Notes: a model not told the origin generated them from the sequence alone. A stretch of 64,000 nt of DNA from Zoogloea sp. (GCF_028689785.1 NZ_JAQVCN010000001.1:124001-188000); one strand, 5' to 3'. Numbered from the stretch's first letter, positions 52,685-61,658 are shown. Translations and numbers: made by a program.

Positions 52685-53734
52685 CTAGCGGAACAGCGTA
52701 TCCACGTCCACCGACTCCCGCAGGCCCACGCTGGCCAGGTCGGCGTGGATCCAACGCGCGGCCCTGGCACGCCCCAGGTCGCGCAGCATGTGCAGGAAGG
52801 AGCGGGTAGCGTTGAGCTTGCTGGCCGTGCCGGCCTGGGCCAGCTCCTCCGCCTCGATCAGGTGAAAGCGCAGGGCCATCAGCTTGCGCTCGAAGCGCCC
52901 CAGAGGCATCCAGCCCTCCCCTTCGGCAATGTGCCGGCGGGCATGGGCGATCATGCGCATCTCCCGCAGAAAGGTGGTCGAAAAGCCCAGCTCCACGCTG
53001 CGCGCGGCGATCTCCTCGGCGCTGCGTGGCGCCTCGGGCCTCATCAACGGATTGAGCAGGATCAGCAGGATGTCCGGCGTGCTGCATTCGTACATCAGCG
53101 GATACACCGCCGGATTGGCCGTAAAGCCCCCGTCCCAGTAGGCCTCGCCATCAATCTCCACAGCGTGGTGCAAGGTGGGCAGACAGGCCGAAGCCAGCAG
53201 CGCCTCCTCGCTCAGTTCAGAGGTCTGGAACAACCGCACCTTGCCCGTGCGCACCCGGGTGGCGGCAATGAAGAGCTTGAGGCGGCAGTCGCGCCGGATG
53301 CGCTCGAAATCAAACTGGGCCCGCACCACATCGCGCAGGGGGTTCAGCTCCAGGGGGTTGAGCTGATAGGGTGAGAAGAGCCGCGTCAGCCCCAGCATCA
53401 TCGCCATGGGCGCCGGCAGCGACCCGTCCCCTGCCGGGTTGAGGCTGTGCAGCAGCTCCAGCTCCAGGGGCGTGGAATCGGCCACCGCCTCCCAGAAGGC
53501 ATGCAGGCTGGCCCGGGCGCCCTCGGCACCACCGGTGGTCCAGCCCTGGGCCAGAGCCACCGCGTTCATGGCCCCGGCACTGGTGCCGCTGACGCCCTCC
53601 AGGGTAATTCCCTCCTCCAGCAAACGGTCCAGCACGCCCCAGGTGTAGGCACCATGGGCGCCGCCCCCCTGCAGGGCCAGGCTCAGACACTTCGGCCTGG
53701 CAACTTCCTTCTTCCACCAGCGACGGATCGACAT
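52685..53734 (-). CDS. Patatin-like phospholipase
   Basis: A 349-residue protein from the ATG complementary to 53732-53734. Catalytic dyad and oxyanion hole are present: LALQGGGAHGAYTWGVLD (Gly-rich loop), GVSGTSAGAMNA (nucleophile Ser in GTSAG), and YWDGGFTANPAVYPLMYE (catalytic Asp in DGG). A lipid acyl hydrolase; the lack of a signal peptide suggests a cytosolic or inner-membrane role. A TGC-N3-GCA box lies 28-36 nt upstream. Confidence 0.9.
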   Translation of the reverse strand: MSIRRWWKKEVARPKCLSLALQGGGAHGAYTWGVLDRLLEEGITLEGVSGTSAGAMNAVALAQGWTTGGAEGARASLHAFWEAVADSTPLELELLHSLNPAGDGSLPAPMAMMLGLTRLFSPYQLNPLELNPLRDVVRAQFDFERIRRDCRLKLFIAATRVRTGKVRLFQTSELSEEALLASACLPTLHHAVEIDGEAYWDGGFTANPAVYPLMYECSTPDILLILLNPLMRPEAPRSAEEIAARSVELGFSTTFLREMRMIAHARRHIAEGEGWMPLGRFERKLMALRFHLIEAEELAQAGTASKLNATRSFLHMLRDLGRARAARWIHADLASVGLRESVDVDTLFR

Positions 53735-53761
53735 GGCTTCATCCCCTTTCAGGTGATTTGC

Positions 53762-53770
53762 TGCAATGCA
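53762..53770. promoter_or_regulatory. TGC-N3-GCA box upstream of the patatin gene
   Basis: TGCAATGCA in the context TTTGCTGCAATGCACAA. It has the PhaR-like palindrome also present at 26052. It sits between the patatin start and the divergent EamA gene. Confidence 0.35.
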
Positions 53771-53954
53771 CAATACCTGAAGGATGGACGCACAGGGGTT
53801 GCAGAAGTTCGATGTTGCCTATAAGACACGAAATGCCAGCACTGCCGTCTGCCGGGTCAATCTGTTGCCGTCAAAAACACCCTGCCCTGAATCTGTGCAG
53901 CGTCCCCCGCCCGTGCTCTACTCACCATCCGCCAGACAAGCCCATCCACGCCCC

Positions 53955-54869
53955 ATGAACACGCCCTTGAAACCTCCCCAGACGCAGCACCTGTCGGACA
54001 CCTCAAAAGGCCTGATCGCCGGCCTGCTGGTGGTGGCCTGCTGGTCCGGGTTCAACATCGTGTCGCGCTTTGGCACCAAGGGGCTGTTCACCCCCTTTGA
54101 TCTGGCCGCCATGCGCTACGGCGTTTCCGGCCTGCTCGGCGGCTTCTATTTTGTGCGGAACGCCCCTTTTGCCGACTGGCCGCGCTACCTCGCGCTCAGC
54201 CTCTTTGGCGGCCTGGGTTACGGCCTGCTCGTCTATTCCGGCTTCTCGTTTGCCCCCAGCGCCCATGCCGGCATCTTTGTGAACGGCGGAATCCCGTTCT
54301 GCACGGCCCTCCTCGTGGCCTTCACCACCGGCTTCCGCCTGCCACGCCACACCCTCATCGCCCTCACCCTGTCGGCCGGCGGGCTGCTGCTGATCGGCAT
54401 CGACAGCCTGCTGTCCCACCACGGCCGGGGCGAACTCACCGGCGACGCGCTCTTTCTTGCCGCCGCCCTGTCCTGGTCCATCTTCGGCCTGCTGATGCGC
54501 CGCTGGCAGATTCGCCCCCTGCTCGGCGTCTGCGGCATCGCCTTCTTTGCCCTGCTGCTCTACTCGCCGGTCTACCTGCTTTACCTGCCCAAGAGCCTGC
54601 CTACCGCCGGCTGGGGCGACATCGCACTGCAGTGCGTCTACCAGGGCTTCATCGCCGCCCTGCTGGCCGCCGGCCTCTACAGCTACGCCAACCAGAAGAT
54701 CGGCGCCTGCCAGGCCGCCATGATGTTGTCGCTGGTCCCGGCGGTATCCGCAATCGGGGCTTACTTCATCCTGGACGAACAGCTGACCTGGACGGTCATG
54801 GCGGGCATCGTCGTGGTTTCGGTGGGCGCCGTCATCGGGGCGATGCCGGGGCGGAGCGGAGCGCGGTGA
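53955..54869 (+). CDS. EamA/DMT-family transporter
   Basis: A 304-residue inner-membrane protein with ten hydrophobic segments in two EamA repeats: GLIAGLLVVACWSGFNIVSRFG...AAMRYGVSGLLGG and DALFLAAALSWSIFGLLMRRW, ending with SLVPAVSAIGAYFILDEQLTWTVMAGIVVVSVGAVIG. The family exports metabolites or amino acids; the substrate is not predictable. An upstream open extension exists, but ATG 53955 gives the normal length. Confidence 0.87.
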   Translation: MNTPLKPPQTQHLSDTSKGLIAGLLVVACWSGFNIVSRFGTKGLFTPFDLAAMRYGVSGLLGGFYFVRNAPFADWPRYLALSLFGGLGYGLLVYSGFSFAPSAHAGIFVNGGIPFCTALLVAFTTGFRLPRHTLIALTLSAGGLLLIGIDSLLSHHGRGELTGDALFLAAALSWSIFGLLMRRWQIRPLLGVCGIAFFALLLYSPVYLLYLPKSLPTAGWGDIALQCVYQGFIAALLAAGLYSYANQKIGACQAAMMLSLVPAVSAIGAYFILDEQLTWTVMAGIVVVSVGAVIGAMPGRSGAR

Positions 54870-54903
54870 TTGATGATCTCGATGGCGTGCAGCGGCCCGA
54901 TGC

Positions 54904-56250
54904 TCAAAACTCGGCGTGCAGTCGCATGGCAAAAAAGTTTGCCGGCCCGCGGGCCGCGTTGTACGCGGGGTTCCACATCCGCTGGTAGTCGGCGCTCAGG
55001 AAGGTGTTCTTCCAGACGCTGAGGCTGTAATAGGTCTCAAACAGTTGCTCGGGCTTGTAGTCGAGGGCCCCGTCACCGATGAAGAATGAGATTCCGCCGG
55101 CTTCCAGATACTTGCATCGGTCTGACGACAAGGTGTTGTGCGCGAGGCCGACGCCAAGGGTATCCATGCCCCGGCCCCATGCAGCCCCTTTCAGCGCAAA
55201 ACCTGCGGCGATTGAGCCGTCTGTCTCGGTGAAGGCATAGGTCTCCGTCCGACCATCTGCCTTCATGGCGCGCAGAAAGAAACCCAGGTCGTCATTGATC
55301 GCCTGCTCGATGTTGATGCCTGCGCCGTACTTGATCTTCTCCCCGTTGCGCACCGCCAGGATGGCTTGACGATCGGCGTCAGGGTTGGCCTTCAGGTAGT
55401 CGAGCGCATCCTTGAAGGATGCCAGCACGGCCCGGTTGCGCCAGGCAAGCAGGCGAACCTTGCCGGGTTGTCCGAGCAGCATGTGGGCGTGCTCCAGTTC
55501 GATCTGATCGCCGTAGTGCTTGCTGATCTGGAAATCAGTGGGCAGCATGTTCGGCACCTTCGGCCCGGTCATGCGGCCAACACGAAGCACCCAGTCATCC
55601 TGGTACCACTCGGCCGCGTAGCCCCAGCCAAACCCTCGTGCATCCGCCGCATAGTCGAACGGCAAGGGGGCCATGAAACCGGCGTTCATGAAGTGAACGC
55701 GGGGGTCCTTGGCGTAGCGGTTGTCGTCGAAGATGTCCAGCGTCGAGAAGTTGCCGACCGTCACGACCACGCGATTCTTGTCGACGCTGCCTGCCATCTG
55801 ATTCAGATCGGCTTCGACCGCCTCGTCACCGCCGCCCAGCCCCCATGTCTGGCGCAGGAACAGCCGCTGGCGATAGAGCTTGGGACGGTTGCCGGCCGTT
55901 CGTGTCAGCTCTCCGTTCGTGAAACCACCGCTACCGGACAATTCCGAGAACGGTATGCCCTGGGTGATCTCGGGGTTCAGATAGACCTCTCCGCCCTGCC
56001 ACGTACGCATTCCAAGATAGGCCGTTGCCGTGGCGGTGTAGCTGATTTCCCTCGAAGCCTGGAGACTGTTCCGCCCGCTGTACGCCGCAGGCATGCCTGG
56101 CTTCGTCTGCCAGATATAGGTTCCCTGAAAGCGAGCGGTGTGGTCCTCGTAGTCGTCACTGGCCGAATGAGCGGGGACGCTCGTGCAAAAGGCGCCGAAG
56201 ACCATGAGCAGACCCATGGTCACGGCAGGGTATGGTAGGCAAAAACGCAT
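54904..56250 (-). CDS. OprB-like carbohydrate porin
   Basis: A 448-residue outer-membrane protein from the ATG complementary to 56248-56250. Signal peptide (AVTMGLLMVFGAFCTSVPAHSA). Typical blocks of the carbohydrate-selective porin family: FQGTYIWQTKPGMPAAYSGRNSL, GGEVYLNPEITQGIPFSELSGSGGFTNGE, RLFLRQTWGLGGG, and a C-terminal strand ending in Phe (FFAMRLHAEF). It allows sugar or carboxylate diffusion. No sugar-uptake genes adjacent. Confidence 0.85.
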   Translation of the reverse strand: MRFCLPYPAVTMGLLMVFGAFCTSVPAHSASDDYEDHTARFQGTYIWQTKPGMPAAYSGRNSLQASREISYTATATAYLGMRTWQGGEVYLNPEITQGIPFSELSGSGGFTNGELTRTAGNRPKLYRQRLFLRQTWGLGGGDEAVEADLNQMAGSVDKNRVVVTVGNFSTLDIFDDNRYAKDPRVHFMNAGFMAPLPFDYAADARGFGWGYAAEWYQDDWVLRVGRMTGPKVPNMLPTDFQISKHYGDQIELEHAHMLLGQPGKVRLLAWRNRAVLASFKDALDYLKANPDADRQAILAVRNGEKIKYGAGINIEQAINDDLGFFLRAMKADGRTETYAFTETDGSIAAGFALKGAAWGRGMDTLGVGLAHNTLSSDRCKYLEAGGISFFIGDGALDYKPEQLFETYYSLSVWKNTFLSADYQRMWNPAYNAARGPANFFAMRLHAEF

Positions 56251-56619
56251 TCTTTTCCTCAAGGCAGAATCGGCCGGCCAGCCTTCGAGGGTCAATGAGA
56301 GGACGGGTCTGCGCAAACGCATGAGCAGACTCCGAAAACGGCCGCCTGGAGTGCGCTCCCCAGTGGGACGAAGCGATAACCGTCATTCAAGCAAGGGCCC
56401 ACGAGGGGTCTCCGGGAAATGAAGATCCGCGGATTTTCGCAGTGCACCATACGACAGCAAGGTTACCAAATGACGACGATCATCTGGATTCATGAGTGCC
56501 ACCCTTGCGGCAGGGGCATCTGTCGTCAGGGCGAGTTGATCCTGCCAGGGGCTCTGGATGCTTTCAACAACCAGGCGTAGTATACAAAACAGCTACAAAT
56601 CATATACAAGGTACCTGCG
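56251..56619. other. 369-bp stretch with no gene seen
   Basis: It lies between the porin start and the ParD-like gene. I found only a CGCAGTGCA element (56438-56446) similar to the TGC-N3-GCA boxes elsewhere, and the repeat-bearing promoter of the downstream pair. Confidence 0.45.
56581..56609 (+). promoter_or_regulatory. TATACAA direct repeat before the ParD-like gene
   Basis: TATACAA at 56581-56587 and again at 56603-56609, 22 bp apart (two helical turns), just before the ribosome site AAGG and the ATG at 56620. This spacing suits a ribbon-helix-helix autorepressor and overlaps likely -10 sequence. Confidence 0.5.
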
Positions 56620-56850
56620 ATGGGAATCATCAAGATTTCAGACCCTATGCATGAAAACCTGCGCCTGACCAGCGCGGCCCTGAGCCGTTCGATCAATGCG
56701 CAGGCAGACCATTGGCTGCGTGTCGGCATGCTTTCGGAACTCAACCCCAACCTTCGCTACGATGAAATCTGTCGCCTGCTTATCCAGGCCGAGCACCAGG
56801 CACATGAGGATAGCGGCCTGCCCGATTCACTGTCGGAGAAGGTGGCATGA
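56620..56850 (+). CDS. ParD-like antitoxin-family protein
   Basis: 76 residues. The N-terminus (MGIIKISDPMHENLRLTSAALSRSINAQADHWLRVGMLSE) is a ribbon-helix-helix DNA-binding motif of the ParD-like family. A second helical part (YDEICRLLIQAEHQAHE) usually binds the partner. There is no ParE toxin next to it. Its stop overlaps the start of a methionine aminopeptidase gene by 4 bp (ATGA), so the aminopeptidase occupies the toxin position. It probably represses its own promoter through the TATACAA repeats. Confidence 0.88.
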   Translation: MGIIKISDPMHENLRLTSAALSRSINAQADHWLRVGMLSELNPNLRYDEICRLLIQAEHQAHEDSGLPDSLSEKVA

Positions 56851-57683
56851 CTGGCACCAAAGCAACGCCCCTCCGCTCCGAGGCAGAGTTGGCCATGGCT
56901 CGGCGTGCCGGCAAACTGGCCGCCGATATCTTGTCCATGCTTGCCGAACACGTTAAGCCAGGCGTCACGACCAATGAACTGGACAAGCTATGCCATGACT
57001 ACATCGTCAATGTGCAACGCGCAATTCCGGCCAACGTCGGCTACCACGGCTATCCCAAGACGATTTGCGCGTCGGTCAATCACGTTGTTTGCCATGGAAT
57101 ACCTTCCGACCGGAAGCTGAAGAATGGCGACATCGTCAACATCGACGTCGCCATCATCAAGGATGGCTGGTTTGGCGACACCAGCCGCATGTACTTCGTT
57201 GGAGAACCGGGCATTCTGGCAAAACGGCTGGTTCGTACGACCTATGAGGCGATGCGGGCAGGCATCGAGCAAGTGCGCCCGGGCGCCACCCTGGGCGATG
57301 TCGGCCACGCGATCCAGACTGTTGCCCATCGCGAAGGATTCAGCGTTGTTCGCGAGTACGGTGGCCATGGAATCGGAACGGTATATCACGATGAACTGCA
57401 TGTTCTGCACTTCGGAAAACCTGGCACAGGCTTGAGACTTGAGGCAGGCATGGTGTTCACCATCGAACCGATGCTCAACGCCGGAAAAGCCGACATCAAG
57501 CATCTGCCAGATGGCTGGACTGTCGTCACCAAGGATCGGTCGCTCTCGGCCCAGTGGGAGCACATGGTGGCGGTCACCAGAAACGGCTTCGAGGTGCTTA
57601 CACCCTGGCCGGATGGCTATGGGGATTACGCCGCGATCACGTCGTTTCCCGAGGAACCAAGCACTGCCGGGGAGCAGAACTAG
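56847..57683 (+). CDS. map: Type I methionine aminopeptidase, coupled to a ParD-like gene
   Basis: 278 residues, slightly longer than E. coli Map (264), with a C-terminal extension (GYGDYAAITSFPEEPSTAGEQN). All five metal ligands are visible: IDVAIIKDGWFGDTSR (two Asp), GGHGIGTVYHDELHVLHFG (His), TIEPML (Glu) and QWEHMVAV (Glu); the substrate-binding His is in NHVVCHGIPS. It lacks an N-terminal zinc-finger extension. It removes initiator Met from nascent proteins. A housekeeping map is normally next to rpsB or secY, so this is probably a second copy tied to its antitoxin-like partner. Confidence 0.92.
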   Translation: MTGTKATPLRSEAELAMARRAGKLAADILSMLAEHVKPGVTTNELDKLCHDYIVNVQRAIPANVGYHGYPKTICASVNHVVCHGIPSDRKLKNGDIVNIDVAIIKDGWFGDTSRMYFVGEPGILAKRLVRTTYEAMRAGIEQVRPGATLGDVGHAIQTVAHREGFSVVREYGGHGIGTVYHDELHVLHFGKPGTGLRLEAGMVFTIEPMLNAGKADIKHLPDGWTVVTKDRSLSAQWEHMVAVTRNGFEVLTPWPDGYGDYAAITSFPEEPSTAGEQN

Positions 57684-57877
57684 GCATGCTGCGATGTGGC
57701 GCGGCTTGGCCTGGCCGCTGACGTATTCAAATCGTTCCGGAGAACGACCTCGAAGTACGGACATACGTGGGCCGGTCGATGCCGAAACCCGCCGCTCAGC
57801 CTATTCACACAATTTGGCCTGCGCTGATCCTCAGCACATTTTCAAACTGCCTGGCTGCAACGGCGGGTCACCCGCCC

Positions 57878-58867
57878 TTAGCGATTGACGTCGACGATCA
57901 CGCGGCCGCGAATTTCACCGTTGATGAGCTTCGCCGCTGTCGGAATGGCGTCAGCGAGTGAAATCTCGGTGCTGATCATCTCCAGCTTGGAAACATCGAG
58001 ATCGATGCCCAGGCGACGCCAAGCCTCAAGGCGATCCGGGCGCGGACACATCACGCTGTCGATACCGGCCAGCGTCACGCCACGCAGGATGAACGGCGCC
58101 ACCGTCGCCGGAAAATCCATCCCGCCGGCCAGCCCGCATGCGGTCACCACGCCGCGATACTTGGTGGTGGCGCAGATGTTTGCCAGGGTGTGGCTGCCGA
58201 CGACATCGACCGCACCGGCCCAGCGTTCCTTGCCCAGCGGCTTGCCCGGCGACGAGAAATCCGCACGATTGAGCACTTCGCTGGCACCCAGACGTTTGAG
58301 GTAATCGGCCTCTTCGCTCCGTCCGCTGATGGCCACCACCGTATAACCGAGCTTCGTCAGGACCGCGGTTGCCACGCTGCCAACGCCACCGGCTGCGCCA
58401 GAAACGACGATTTCTCCGTGCTCCGGCTTCACTCCATGGCGCTCCAGCGCCAGTACGCACAGCATGGCGGTGTAGCCGGCGGTGCCGATCGCCATGGCCT
58501 GTTGCGGCGAAAACTGCCTGGGCAGCGGCACCAGCCAGTCGCCCTTGAGACGTGCCTTCTGGGCGAGACCACCCCAGTGTCCTTCGCCGACGCCCCAGCC
58601 GTTAAGCAGCACGCTGTCGCCCGCCTGGTAATCCGCGTGGGTGCTCGATTCGACGGTGCCAACCAGATCGATGCCCGGCACCATCGGAAAGCGTCGAACC
58701 ACCGGCCCCTTGCCGGTGATGGCAAGACCGTCCTTGTAGTTGAGCGTCGAGTGACTGACGCGGACGGTGACGTCACCCTCGGGCAACTGCGCGTCGTCAA
58801 TGTCCCGGAGGTTGGCGCGGTAGCCGGCGTCATCCTTCTCAATCAGAATGCCTTTGAACATGTTCAA
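57878..58867 (-). CDS. acuI: Acryloyl-CoA reductase-type MDR oxidoreductase
   Basis: 329 residues, YhdH/AcuI subgroup of the medium-chain dehydrogenases without the structural zinc. Motifs: [47 protein letters not shown] loop [29 protein letters not shown], and [50 protein letters not shown]. AcuI reduces toxic acryloyl-CoA with NADPH. It is downstream of an operator matching that of the divergently placed TetR gene. Both genes are on the minus strand with 44 bp between. Confidence 0.9.
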   Translation of the reverse strand: MNMFKGILIEKDDAGYRANLRDIDDAQLPEGDVTVRVSHSTLNYKDGLAITGKGPVVRRFPMVPGIDLVGTVESSTHADYQAGDSVLLNGWGVGEGHWGGLAQKARLKGDWLVPLPRQFSPQQAMAIGTAGYTAMLCVLALERHGVKPEHGEIVVSGAAGGVGSVATAVLTKLGYTVVAISGRSEEADYLKRLGASEVLNRADFSSPGKPLGKERWAGAVDVVGSHTLANICATTKYRGVVTACGLAGGMDFPATVAPFILRGVTLAGIDSVMCPRPDRLEAWRRLGIDLDVSKLEMISTEISLADAIPTAAKLINGEIRGRVIVDVNR

Positions 58868-58880
58868 CTCCTTTACAATT

Positions 58881-58895
58881 TAGACCGATCGTCTA
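58881..58895. promoter_or_regulatory. TetR operator before acuI
   Basis: TAGAC-CGATC-GTCTA is a perfect 5-bp-arm palindrome 14-28 nt upstream of the acuI start, next to TTTAGACCGA. The same sequence with one core change and one arm change occurs before the regulator gene. Confidence 0.8.
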
Positions 58896-58911
58896 TTAAA
58901 CATTAAAAAAA

Positions 58912-59556
58912 TCAGGCCAATTGCAGCCCGGTGAAAAATCCACGTGCAAAGATATCGAGCGGCTTGGCACTCCGTTCGAGTTTGGCGCGCAAGACCGCAC
59001 CTTCCCAACCGATCCAGAAAAAGCTGGCTTGTTGCGTGCAATCCACCGCGGCAGGAATCTGGCCAAGTTGTTGCGCTGCTTCGAGACAACGCGCCAGGCG
59101 GCGCTCCCAATCGTCAAACACGGCGTTGAGACGCTCCCTGAAGTTATCAGGCAAGGCTGCCATCTCCTGGCCGAGATTGCCGATCAGGCAGCCGCGGCGG
59201 AAATCGTGCCGCGCCATTCCGGCCTGTGCGTCGTCCACAAACGCCCTCAGGCGATCGAGCGGTGTCATTGATTCGTCAATGAAATGGCGCTCCAGCTTGC
59301 GCGCAAAGTAGCTCGCGTAACGATCAATCAGCGCAGCCCCAAAAGCTTCCTTGCTATCGAAGTAGTGATAGAAGGACCCCTTCGGCACACCGACCCGCTT
59401 GAGCACTTCGTCAATGCCCGTCGCCGCAAACCCCTTTTCGGTGAGCACCTCCAGTCCGGCGCGAACCAGTAGCTCCCGAGTGTCGAGCGTGCCTTCGGGC
59501 CGCTTTGGAGGGCGGCCACGCTTGCGGGGAGGGGAATGCTGTAGTTCCATGGGCAC
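58912..59556 (-). CDS. acuR: TetR-family regulator (AcuR-like)
   Basis: 214 residues. HTH: TRELLVRAGLEVLTEKGFAATGIDEVLKRVGVPKGSFYHYFDSKEAFGAALIDRY, preceded by a basic Arg/Lys/Pro arm (KRGRPPKRPEG). The C-terminal ligand domain (DDAQAGMARHDFRRGCLIGNLGQEMAALPDNFR) is of the TetR_C type seen in AcuR, an acrylate-responsive repressor. Its own promoter and that of acuI carry matching operators, consistent with autorepression and control of acuI. The effector is inferred from the pairing, not shown. Confidence 0.88.
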   Translation of the reverse strand: MPMELQHSPPRKRGRPPKRPEGTLDTRELLVRAGLEVLTEKGFAATGIDEVLKRVGVPKGSFYHYFDSKEAFGAALIDRYASYFARKLERHFIDESMTPLDRLRAFVDDAQAGMARHDFRRGCLIGNLGQEMAALPDNFRERLNAVFDDWERRLARCLEAAQQLGQIPAAVDCTQQASFFWIGWEGAVLRAKLERSAKPLDIFARGFFTGLQLA

Positions 59557-59560
59557 ATAT

Positions 59561-59575
59561 TAGACCGACCGTCTC
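59561..59575. promoter_or_regulatory. TetR operator before acuR
   Basis: TAGAC-CGACC-GTCTC, 5 bp before the regulator start. It differs from the acuI operator at only two positions (one in the core, one at the arm end). Confidence 0.75.
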
Positions 59576-59712
59576 ATTTAATGCAAGCCCCCTCTGTCAT
59601 CGTGGCTCCAAGGCGAGAAGACAGTCGCGGTCATCTCGGAACCAACCCTTGTAAACAACGAGACTCGAACAGCAGCAACGAGGCGAAACACGACGATTGC
59701 AATTATCCTAAA

Positions 59713-59750
59713 TTATCGCTAAAGCAATAATTTATCGAGATTACGATAAA
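59713..59750. repeat. TTATCG repeat cluster in AT-rich spacer
   Basis: TTATCG at 59713-59718 and 59732-59737 (19 bp apart), with the inverted form in TTTATCG-N6-CGATAAA (59731-59750). It sits in an unusually AT-rich stretch between the AraC gene stop and acuR promoter. Confidence 0.5.
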
Positions 59751-59766
59751 AGCCAATAAACAAGGC

Positions 59767-60543
59767 TCACCCTCCGCGCAGGCCCCCGGGCGTCACGCCA
59801 AACAGCCCCCGAAACGCCGCGATAAACGCCGATGGCGATTCATAGCCATGGGCCATGGCGACCTCGGTGACGCCCACGCCGGCCTGCAGGGCGTCGAGGG
59901 ACAGCACCAGACGCAGGCGCTGGCGCCATAGGCCAAAGCCGAGCCCGGTCTCTTTAACGAAGAGGCGGGCCAGGGTGCGTTCGGATGCGCCGACGTGCCT
60001 GGCCCAGTCGTTCAGGCTGCGGGGGTCGGCGGGGCCTTCCTGGAGGGCGTTGCAGATGGCAACGAGGCGGCGGTCCTTGGGCAGGGGCAGGCGGAAGCCG
60101 CCCCGACGCAGCACGGCCAGCTCATCCAGCAGCACTGCCACAAGGCGACCGGCGGGGCCCTGCTGGTCGTATTCCACGGGCAGCTCGCCGACGCGCTGGA
60201 CCAGCTCGGCGGCCAGGGGGCTCATCTCCATCACACAGCATTCGTCTGGCAGGGCGGAGGCCACCTCGGGGGCCACATACAGGCTGCGCATCTCGGCGCG
60301 GCCGCGGTTGAGCACCTGGTGGGGTACGCCGGGGGGGACCCACACCGCAAAGTGCGGCGGGGCCACGTAGTCGCCCATGGCGGTGCGCACCCCCAGCACG
60401 CCGCTGCTGGCGTAGGAAAACTGGCACCACGGGTGGGTGTGCTCTTCGGTCCACGATCCGGGCGCGAGGGCTTCGTGCCGGCTGAAGAGAGGGCGCGGCA
60501 GGCTCGTCATGGCCGGCACGAGGCGTTGCTTGGGCTGCATCAT
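59767..60543 (-). CDS. AraC-family regulator with cupin sensor
   Basis: 258 residues. N-terminal cupin (HEALAPGSWTEEHTHPWCQFSYASSGVLGVRT...VWVPPGVPHQV), C-terminal double HTH (LNDWARHVGASERTLARLFVKETGLGFGLWRQRLRLVLSLDALQAGVGVTEVAMAHGYESPSAFIAAFRGLFGVTPGGLR). It is divergent from a sodium-bile-acid-symporter-family gene and probably controls it; the ligand is unknown. Confidence 0.9.
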   Translation of the reverse strand: MMQPKQRLVPAMTSLPRPLFSRHEALAPGSWTEEHTHPWCQFSYASSGVLGVRTAMGDYVAPPHFAVWVPPGVPHQVLNRGRAEMRSLYVAPEVASALPDECCVMEMSPLAAELVQRVGELPVEYDQQGPAGRLVAVLLDELAVLRRGGFRLPLPKDRRLVAICNALQEGPADPRSLNDWARHVGASERTLARLFVKETGLGFGLWRQRLRLVLSLDALQAGVGVTEVAMAHGYESPSAFIAAFRGLFGVTPGGLRGG

Positions 60544-60647
60544 GGTCGTTTTTGTCTGTCTGACGGTATCAAGTGGCGATATGTCGATAGATGGACAGAG
60601 CGACTGCCCCTAAAGTTGCCGGCATCGATCACAGCCTTATCGTCATC

Positions 60648-61658
60648 ATGGCCCACCCATCACCCTCCCCTTCGGTTTTTCGGCGCAGCCTGGGCTGGCT
60701 GCACAAGGAGTGGTTTCTGGTGGGCATGCTGGCGGCGGTGGCCCTGGCCACCCTGCAGCCCGACCTGGGGCGCAGCGGCGGCCTGCTGCATGCCGAGCTT
60801 GTCACCAAGCTGGGCATCGCCATCGTGTTCTTTCTGCATGGGCTGGGGCTGTCATTTGCCAGCCTGCGCCAGGGGGTGCTCAGCTGGCGCGTGCACCTGG
60901 TGGTGCAGGCCATGACTTTTGCGGTGTTTCCGGTCACCTGGCTGGCCGCCGATGCGCTGGTGGGGCGCTGGCTGCCCCCCGACCTGGCCCTGGGTTTCTG
61001 CTACCTGTGCGCCCTGCCCTCCACCATCTCGTCATCGGTGGCGCTTACCGGCCTGGCCCGGGGCAATGTGCCGGCGGCGATTTTCAACGCCACCCTGTCC
61101 AGCGTGCTGGGGATTGTCATCACGCCACTGCTGGTAGGCCTGCTGGCCCGGGTGGACGGGCAAAGCCTGCCCTTCATGGAGACGGTGATAGGCATCGCCC
61201 AGCTGCTGCTCCTGCCCCTGGTGCTGGGCCAGTTGGCGCGGCCTCTGCTCCATGCCTGGCACCACCGCCACAAGCGCCTCACCACCCTGCTCGACCGCTG
61301 GGTGATCTTGCTGCTGGTGTATTCGGCCTTCTGCGATTCGGTGGCGGGCGGCCTGTGGCGCGACAATGGCGTGGGCACGCTGCTTGAAGCAGCGGTGGGG
61401 GCTGGCGTGCTGCTGGTGCTGGTGCTGGCCCTTTCAACCTGGATGGCGCGCCGCCTGGGCTTCAGCACCGAAGACGAGATCACCGCCGTGTTCTGCGGCT
61501 CCAAGAAGACCCTGGCCTCGGGCGTGCCCATGGCCAAGCTGCTGTTCGGCGCCAACCCGGCCATCGGGCTGATCATGCTGCCCATCATGTTCTATCACCA
61601 GATCCAGCTGTTTGTATGCGCGCTGCTGGCCAACCGCTACGCCCGACGGCGGGATTGA
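60648..61658 (+). CDS. SBF-like (YfeH-type) transporter
   Basis: 336 residues from ATG 60648, the shorter of two candidate starts. About ten membrane helices; landmarks are LGIAIVFFLHGLGLSFASLR, LGFCYLCALPSTISSSVALTGLARGNVPAAIFNATLSSVLGI and VFCGSKKTLASGVPMAKLLFG, the bile-acid-sodium-symporter-related motifs. Substrate not known. The divergent AraC-family gene probably regulates it. Confidence 0.88.
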   Translation: MAHPSPSPSVFRRSLGWLHKEWFLVGMLAAVALATLQPDLGRSGGLLHAELVTKLGIAIVFFLHGLGLSFASLRQGVLSWRVHLVVQAMTFAVFPVTWLAADALVGRWLPPDLALGFCYLCALPSTISSSVALTGLARGNVPAAIFNATLSSVLGIVITPLLVGLLARVDGQSLPFMETVIGIAQLLLLPLVLGQLARPLLHAWHHRHKRLTTLLDRWVILLLVYSAFCDSVAGGLWRDNGVGTLLEAAVGAGVLLVLVLALSTWMARRLGFSTEDEITAVFCGSKKTLASGVPMAKLLFGANPAIGLIMLPIMFYHQIQLFVCALLANRYARRRD

